From Propionibacterium sp. (GTDB lineage: Bacteria > Actinomycetota > Actinomycetes > Propionibacteriales > Propionibacteriaceae): a DNA stretch of 64,000 bases. The notes under the pieces were generated by a model. It was not told where the DNA came from and ran no database searches. It was given only the letters and a program-made list of their open reading frames with translations. The translations under genes and the position numbers were made by a program. The DNA lies in NCBI GenBank assembly GCA_012839035.1, contig DUOB01000004.1:1-64000 (forward strand), in the 5' to 3' direction. Of this stretch, positions 58,713 to 64,000 are shown one piece after another (within the stretch, counting starts at the first letter, position 1; every line of letters begins with the position of its first letter).

Positions 58713-59576
58713 ATGCAGTCCTGGGGGTCGGAAGCGGTTCTCGACCGGGCAGACAACCGGCGCAAGGTCCCTGAGTGGGTGTCCGCGCAGTGGTGCCGAT
58801 CGGGCGCACAGTTGTTGGTGGTCGACGCGGAGGGACAGGTCGCCACCGACGAGACCATGAGTCGTCCCCAGGGGGTGCCCACCTCCGGGAATTACAACGC
58901 GCAGATCCACACGTTCCTCGGGCTGGTCGACAACGTTCCATGGTTCACCGCGGAGGGGCCGGTCACGGGCCCACGGGCCTCGCTGCGGCATTTGGGTGCC
59001 GTGAGCGGGGGCGCTGCCCTGGAACTCGTCGTCGGTGCAGTGGCGCTGACCGCCTGGCACCGTCTGGAACCCTATTGCCCCGGATGTGGCGCGCGTACGC
59101 GAGCGGCCGCGGGGGGAGTGACACGTCGGTGTCCGGCGTGCAGCCGCGTGCAATTCCCTCGCACGGATCCGGCTGTGATCGTCGCCGTCATCGACCCGGA
59201 CGACCGGCTCCTGCTGGGCCGCCAGGCCAGTTGGGACCGTGGACGCATGTCAGTGCTGGCCGGGTTCGTGGACGCCGGTGAGTCCCTCGAACACGCCGTT
59301 CACCGCGAGGTCTTCGAGGAAGCCGGAGTGCGGTTGCGGGAAGTGCGCTATTTCGGGTCCCAGCCGTGGCCGTTCCCCAGATCGCTCATGGTGGGGTTTG
59401 TGGCTGACGCCGCGTCCTCGGACATCACCATCGACCGGGTCGAGATCGAGGAGGCCGCCTGGTTCTCCCGTGCCGAACTCGCGAGCGCTTTGGCGGAGGA
59501 TCGGGTGCGCATGCCCGGCCCGGCGAGCATCGCCCATCGTCTGATCACGGCGTGGCAAGGACGGCTGCTCGGCTGA
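58713..59576 (+). CDS. nudC: NAD+/NADH diphosphatase (RNA deNADding) NudC
   Basis: 287 residues from ATG 58713, with AAGGTGA upstream. Zinc ribbon YCPGCGARTRAAAGGVTRRCPAC, then Nudix box GFVDAGESLEHAVHREVFEEAGV with all catalytic Glu, and the NADH-specific SQPWPFPRSLMVGF motif. It hydrolyses NADH and removes NAD caps from RNA. It follows adnB by five bases and probably shares its transcript. Confidence 0.95.
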   Translation: MQSWGSEAVLDRADNRRKVPEWVSAQWCRSGAQLLVVDAEGQVATDETMSRPQGVPTSGNYNAQIHTFLGLVDNVPWFTAEGPVTGPRASLRHLGAVSGGAALELVVGAVALTAWHRLEPYCPGCGARTRAAAGGVTRRCPACSRVQFPRTDPAVIVAVIDPDDRLLLGRQASWDRGRMSVLAGFVDAGESLEHAVHREVFEEAGVRLREVRYFGSQPWPFPRSLMVGFVADAASSDITIDRVEIEEAAWFSRAELASALAEDRVRMPGPASIAHRLITAWQGRLLG

Positions 59577-59586
59577 GTCTCGGTTG

Positions 59587-60834
59587 TCAGGAGAACGGCG
59601 GACGGGCGTCAACGGCGATCGAGCGCCGTCCCGCCCAGCGCCAGATCCGTGCCGCCGCGTCCCGATCTTCGTCGGTCACGAGATTGCCCATCCAGCGCAG
59701 GGCGAGAGTCATCAGGAACTTCGACCGCATGCCGAGGGGACCCAGGGTTGGCAGCAGGCGGGGAACGGTGACCAGCCCCGACAGTCGGCGAGCGATGGAG
59801 AACGTTTCGCCGTAGTGCCGTTCGAGAACCGAGCGCCAGGAATGGGTCAGCGGATAGTCGCCCTGCGACAACAGTTCGGCAACCATGCGGCCTGTCTCAA
59901 GTCCATAGTCGATGCCCTCGCCATTGAGCGGGTTGACGCAGGCGGCGGCATCCCCGATGAGGGCCCAATTGGGCCCGGACACATTGCTCACGGCACCGCC
60001 CATCGGCAGCAGGGCGGACGCCACGTTGCGAAGATCGCCGGACAGGCCGAAATCCGCGCCGATGGTGTCCCGATAGATCTGGATCAGCGGTTTGATCGCC
60101 ACATCCACCGGCCGTTTCGCGGTGGCCAGGGAACCGGCACCGATGTTGACGGTCCCGTTGCCCAGCGGAAACACCCATCCATAACCGGCCATGATGGCGC
60201 CCTCGGTGTCGCGGAGCTCCAGATGGGACGAGATCCAGGGGTCGTCGCTGCGGGACGAGTCGATGTACGCCCGCCCCGCGATCGCATAGACCGTGTCCCG
60301 GTGCCACTCGCGGCCCAGGATCTTGCCCAGCGGAGACCGTACGCCGTCCGCGACGACCAGACGTCGGCAGGCGATCTCAAAAGTTTCCGCACCATTCCGG
60401 AAGACGACTGCAGCAATCCGACCGCGGTCGCCCCGGCGGACGTCGACCGCGCGAGCGCCGTCCACGCCCACAGCACCTGAGTTCAGTGCCCGGGTGCGCA
60501 AATGGTCATCGAACTCGGTGCGCGCAACCGCCGATCCCCAGTCCGGGAGGTTGCCGCCCGGCCAGCGCAGATGGAGCGTCTGGCCGAAACCGTGCGCCCG
60601 CAGACCTTGGTTGGTGGTGTGTGCCCGGAGCCAATCGGCGAGGCCCAATTTGTCGAGTTCACCGATCGCGCGCGGTGTGAGGCCGTCGCCGCAGGTCTTG
60701 TCGCGAGGGAAGACCGCGGCATCCGCGAGCACCGTGTCCAGGCCGAGCTGAGCGGCCCAGGCGGCGGCTGCGGAGCCCGCTGGGCCCGCTCCCACCACAA
60801 GGACGTCGGTCTGGACAGGAACAGCTGAGGGCAT
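59587..60834 (-). CDS. Geranylgeranyl reductase family FAD-dependent oxidoreductase (MenJ-like)
   Basis: 415 residues from ATG 60834 (GTG 60843 is possible). FAD-binding fold DVLVVGAGPAGSAAAAWAAQLG, then RDKTCGDGLTPRAIGELDKLGL, the family hallmark, GYGWVFPLGNGTVNIGAG and GPNWALIGDAAACVNPLNGEGIDYGLETGR. Members saturate isoprenoid chains; in mycobacteria MenJ reduces a double bond of menaquinone. The substrate here is inferred. It converges with nudC, ten bases apart. Confidence 0.88.
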   Translation of the reverse strand: MPSAVPVQTDVLVVGAGPAGSAAAAWAAQLGLDTVLADAAVFPRDKTCGDGLTPRAIGELDKLGLADWLRAHTTNQGLRAHGFGQTLHLRWPGGNLPDWGSAVARTEFDDHLRTRALNSGAVGVDGARAVDVRRGDRGRIAAVVFRNGAETFEIACRRLVVADGVRSPLGKILGREWHRDTVYAIAGRAYIDSSRSDDPWISSHLELRDTEGAIMAGYGWVFPLGNGTVNIGAGSLATAKRPVDVAIKPLIQIYRDTIGADFGLSGDLRNVASALLPMGGAVSNVSGPNWALIGDAAACVNPLNGEGIDYGLETGRMVAELLSQGDYPLTHSWRSVLERHYGETFSIARRLSGLVTVPRLLPTLGPLGMRSKFLMTLALRWMGNLVTDEDRDAAARIWRWAGRRSIAVDARPPFS

Positions 60835-60885
60835 ATCGGTCACGGCCCGATTGTCCCAGTCCCGGAGTGTGTGCCCCAATTGCGC

Positions 60886-62751
60886 CTAGCCCCCAAGACC
60901 GGACGCCCGGTTCGCGGGCCGGGTCACAGCGCGGGCGAACGCCTCCGGAGACCCGATCACATCGACGCCCTCACTGGCTCGGGTGATGGCCGTATAGACG
61001 AGTTCTCGCGTCAGCAACGGGGACTCCGGTGGCGGGAGAATCAACGTGACCCGGCGAAACTGACTGCCCTGGGACTTGTGCACGGTCATCGCGTGAACGC
61101 TGGTGACGGTGCGCAGTTGGAGGGTCGTGAACAACATCGGGGTCCGTCCGCGGGCGAAGGCAGCACGCAAACCTCCCGGCGTATTGATGATCACGCCGGT
61201 GTCACCGTTGTAGAGTCCCGCCTCACGGTCGTTGTCCGTGACCATGATCGGCAAACCCGGATGGAGGTCTCCCGCCGCGTCATAGCCGGGGATCGCTGTC
61301 CGGAGCCATTCCTGCACCTGGCGCTCCCACCGAGTGACCCCGAACGGACCCTGGCGGTGGGCGCAGAGCACGCGGTGTTCCTCCAGCGCGGCGAGGCCGC
61401 CACGGGCATCGCCGGTGACAGCCGCGGCGTACATCCGCTGTCCGCTGGAGATCACGAGCCGCTGCAGTTCTCGAAGCCCGGCAGGATCGATGACACCGTC
61501 CGCAGGAACGAGGCGGACGTCGGTGGCATCGCCCTGCAGGACCTCGAGGGCGGTGTCCGCGTCACCCGTGCGGACGGCGCGGGCCAGTCGTTCGATGCCG
61601 CCGCCGAACCGCCACGTGTGCTGGAGGGTGACAACACCCGCTCCCGTGGGCAGGGCAACAGGCCGATCCGTTGGAGCCAGGGCAGCGAGCGCCTCCAATT
61701 GTCCGGCAGGCGCCGGTGGTGCCGCGCGGGTGATGTCCGCCAGCACTGCGCCGGCTTCGACCGATGCGAGCTGGTCCGGGTCACCGACCAGCAAGAGCCG
61801 TGCTTCCGGACGGAGCGCCTCAAGGAGGGCCGCCATCTGGGTGAGCGACACCATGGACATCTCGTCCACGACGACGAGCTCGTGGGGGAGGGGGTTGTCG
61901 GCATTGTGGCGGGGCCGGTGCCCGGGCATCCAGCCCAGCAGGGAGTGCAGGGTGACGGCGCGCGGAACGGGAGTGGTGGACCATGGCGCAGTGAGACCGC
62001 TCATGGTCTGGAGAATCGCCTCTTCCAGGCGCGCGGCTGCTTTGCCGGTGGGAGCGGCGAGACAGACGACCGGGGGGCGGTCGCGGAGTGCGTGGTGCAG
62101 GGCGAGGATCTTGGCGACCACGGTCGTCTTGCCTGTGCCCGGGCCTCCCGCGATGACCGTGATTCTGCTCAATTCGGTCATGGCGGCAGCCAGCCGTTGG
62201 TGGTGGGGTTCGTCCGCCGGCAGATCGGGATCATCGAACAGGGCATCGAGTTCCCGCCGCACCGCGGCAGCGGAGACGGGGCTCGACGGAGACCCCGGGG
62301 TGGCGTCCGACTCAGCGTGGACGGTTGCCTTTCCGTGATAGTCGAGACGATGGCGCACCGTTTCCTCGGTGCGCCAATAACGCTCCAGGTAGAGCAGATT
62401 CCCCACCAGCCGCAGTGGCTGGCCCCGGGTGCTCCCCCGTCCCGATGCGACCGTCGGTGAGCGGCGGATGGCCTCGGCCCACTGCTCGGGGATCGGCCAC
62501 TCGAGGTCGTCGGCGGGGTCCTCGAGGGTGGCTTTGGTCACGTCGGCAAGTTGGGTGATGTCCAGGCACACCGAGCCGGCACGCAGCGCCCGCACCAACA
62601 GGGCAACCGCCAGACCCACGGCCTCGTCGTCCTCCGCCCACAGCTCACAGATCAGGCGGGCTGCGTGCACGTCGGCTGCTGCGAGGACTCCCTTCGCGTT
62701 GAACTCCGCGAGCAACCCTTGGGCGTTGAGCACCTGATCAGCGGTCGCCAT
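60886..62751 (-). CDS. recD: Exodeoxyribonuclease V subunit alpha (RecD)
   Basis: 621 residues from ATG 62751 with AAAGGAG upstream. Helicase motifs: Walker A GGPGTGKTT at 202-210, CLAAPTGKAAARL, VVVDEMSMVSLTQMAALLEAL, LLLVGDPDQLASVEAGAVLADI, and VHAMTVHKSQGSQFRRVTLILP with ELVYTAITRA. The fast 5'-3' motor of RecBCD. It overlaps the recB stop by 14 bases. Confidence 0.95.
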   Translation of the reverse strand: MATADQVLNAQGLLAEFNAKGVLAAADVHAARLICELWAEDDEAVGLAVALLVRALRAGSVCLDITQLADVTKATLEDPADDLEWPIPEQWAEAIRRSPTVASGRGSTRGQPLRLVGNLLYLERYWRTEETVRHRLDYHGKATVHAESDATPGSPSSPVSAAAVRRELDALFDDPDLPADEPHHQRLAAAMTELSRITVIAGGPGTGKTTVVAKILALHHALRDRPPVVCLAAPTGKAAARLEEAILQTMSGLTAPWSTTPVPRAVTLHSLLGWMPGHRPRHNADNPLPHELVVVDEMSMVSLTQMAALLEALRPEARLLLVGDPDQLASVEAGAVLADITRAAPPAPAGQLEALAALAPTDRPVALPTGAGVVTLQHTWRFGGGIERLARAVRTGDADTALEVLQGDATDVRLVPADGVIDPAGLRELQRLVISSGQRMYAAAVTGDARGGLAALEEHRVLCAHRQGPFGVTRWERQVQEWLRTAIPGYDAAGDLHPGLPIMVTDNDREAGLYNGDTGVIINTPGGLRAAFARGRTPMLFTTLQLRTVTSVHAMTVHKSQGSQFRRVTLILPPPESPLLTRELVYTAITRASEGVDVIGSPEAFARAVTRPANRASGLGG

Positions 62752-64000
62752 GGCCACTCCTTTCACGCTTCGCTCCGGATGCCGATGCGGCCGTGTCTCC
62801 GTGTGAGGAGAGGGGGTCCAGCCCGGCCAACAGATCGGACAGGTCCGTGATCAGCGGCGCGGGCGGATGCCAGGCGAAGACCCCGCACGTGGTTCCGTCC
62901 ACCGTGGGGGTATCCGGTCCGGCCATGCCTCGCACAAAGAGGTAGGCGACGCCCCCGAGATCCTTCTCCGGCGCATAGCCCGGAAGCCGCCACCGCAGGA
63001 ACCGGTGGAGTGCGACCGAATAGAGCAGGGCCTGGAGTGGGTAGTGCGCCGACATCATCGCCTCCGCCATGGCCGCCGGTCCATAGTGACCGACCATCAG
63101 CGGAGTGCTCTCGTCCAGCGGGCCCAGCCAGTTGGTCTTGTAATCGACCACGACGTAACGACGGTGCTCCGTCTCCTGGGGAGCAGCGGAGGCCTTGGCT
63201 TGCACGGGCACGCGCATCACTGCGTCGATCGATCCCACGAGGAATCCACGCAGGGTCTCCTCCGCGATCAGAGGATGGTCCAGCCGCGCCGGGTAGGCGG
63301 CAAGCGGATCATCGGCTGGCAGGTGGTGGGCGAGGAGCGAAGCAACCTCTCCGAGCAGCACCCTCCGGACCGGCTGGTCGCCACCAGCCAGGGCGTACTC
63401 GAAATCCAACTCCGCCAGTCGGTCCCGGCGGGGGATGTCGCACAGACGCAACCCGCCGGCCACCGGGCCCAGGGGCGTGCGGATGGCAGGCAGCAGGGCT
63501 GCAGCCAACGTCTCTGCGGTCAGATCCTCCTCGGCAGCCTCGACGGGCAGCCGGCTCAGCCACCGAGCCGCGTGATCGCGGATCTCCGCCTCGAGATCGG
63601 CTGCGTGCGGATCGAACGTCTCATAGATGGCGTGCACGAGAGTGCCGAACGCCGGCCCGCGGGGCAGCTCCGCCATGGGTGACGGGATCGCCAGTGTGTC
63701 CGGGAGCGCGGGGGGAGCGAACGATGTCGCTGGTTGGGTTTCGTCGGACACGACCTGCAGTTCGTCGTTCTCCATGGTTTCGGTCGGAGCGTGGTCGGAG
63801 CCTCCCAGCTCGTGGGCTCGGGCGGTGAGGCCTGAATAGGACGTACGCCGCCACTCCTGATCAACGCTTCGGTTGAAGGTGCGGGCCCGGAGCTCCGGCA
63901 CCGGATCGGCCAGGCCAGTGGGCGAGCCGGGGGAGATCATGCCGACCTGTTGCACGGCGATCCCCGGAGCGTGGAGGAGGTCGGCAGGAGACGTGCTGCA
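62738..64000 (-). CDS. recB: Exodeoxyribonuclease V subunit beta (RecB), C-terminal part (5' end outside window)
   Basis: The frame is open to the window edge; about 420 residues are visible. The nuclease domain shows FGTLVHAIYETFDPH, LAELDFEYAL, the catalytic Asp in FLVGSIDAVMRV and VVVDYKTNWLG, and the C-terminal YPLQALLYSVALHRFLRWRLPGY with GGVAYLFVRGM. These are the RecB nuclease residues, so the nuclease should be active. The UvrD-like motor lies outside the window. Confidence 0.93.
   Translation of the reverse strand, partial: CSTSPADLLHAPGIAVQQVGMISPGSPTGLADPVPELRARTFNRSVDQEWRRTSYSGLTARAHELGGSDHAPTETMENDELQVVSDETQPATSFAPPALPDTLAIPSPMAELPRGPAFGTLVHAIYETFDPHAADLEAEIRDHAARWLSRLPVEAAEEDLTAETLAAALLPAIRTPLGPVAGGLRLCDIPRRDRLAELDFEYALAGGDQPVRRVLLGEVASLLAHHLPADDPLAAYPARLDHPLIAEETLRGFLVGSIDAVMRVPVQAKASAAPQETEHRRYVVVDYKTNWLGPLDESTPLMVGHYGPAAMAEAMMSAHYPLQALLYSVALHRFLRWRLPGYAPEKDLGGVAYLFVRGMAGPDTPTVDGTTCGVFAWHPPAPLITDLSDLLAGLDPLSSHGDTAASASGAKRERSGHGDR

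Overview
The window is high-GC actinobacterial chromosome, most likely from the order Propionibacteriales. The evidence is the gene order (prfB-ftsE-ftsX-M23 peptidase-smpB; mtrA-mtrB-lpqB-comF-hpf-secA; DEAD helicase-ferritin-like-DUF3107 and TetR-adnA-adnB-nudC), the actinobacterium-specific families (Rv3235-like, LpqB, PknG, AdnAB, DUF3107) and many GTG starts. The family-level placement is inference. The stretch is almost fully coding and has no rRNA, tRNA, CRISPR array or intact insertion sequence. Both edges cut a gene: ribF on the left and recB on the right.

Layout: 0-8.3 kb holds the end of ribF, an azlCD amino-acid exporter pair, prfB, the cell-division set ftsE-ftsX-M23 peptidase, smpB, an FKBP isomerase, a DUF1707 membrane protein and the tmRNA gene with a strong terminator. 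From 8.3 to 9.5 kb is a decayed patch: a frameshifted AraC-type regulator runs straight into a broken yoeB toxin. From 9.5 to 27.3 kb the order matches the mycobacterial mtrAB-lpqB-comF-hpf-secA backbone, with three inserted blocks: an extradiol dioxygenase and yqgE before mtrA; amt-glnB and an aldehyde dehydrogenase after comF; gnd, a class V aminotransferase and a YcaQ-like DNA glycosylase before secA. From 27.4 to 36.3 kb come an Rv3235-like gene, a small DUF6489-like gene, a WS/DGAT-family gene coupled to a DUF6912 gene and ku, a methyltransferase, a DUF2505 gene, a PHP phosphoesterase, a DEAD-box helicase and a ferritin-like protein.

From 36.3 to 50.7 kb nearly everything is on the minus strand. 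The main feature is a nine-gene operon transcribed 50.7 to 38.4 kb: TelA-family protein, 200-aa unknown, AAA+ ATPase, four-helix GlnX-like membrane protein, 401-aa unknown, PknG-like Ser/Thr kinase, PP2C phosphatase, VWA protein and FHA protein. Kinase, phosphatase and phosphothreonine reader share a zinc-ribbon motif, so this looks like a membrane-linked protein-phosphorylation circuit. It lies between tetR and the DUF3107 gene, which are neighbours in mycobacteria.

From 50.8 to 64 kb the window holds tetR, a cold-shock gene, adnA-adnB (end-resection helicase-nuclease), nudC, a geranylgeranyl-reductase-family flavoprotein, recD and the 3' part of recB. Two complete or partial double-strand-break resection systems therefore lie within about 12 kb, with the NHEJ gene ku about 21 kb away.
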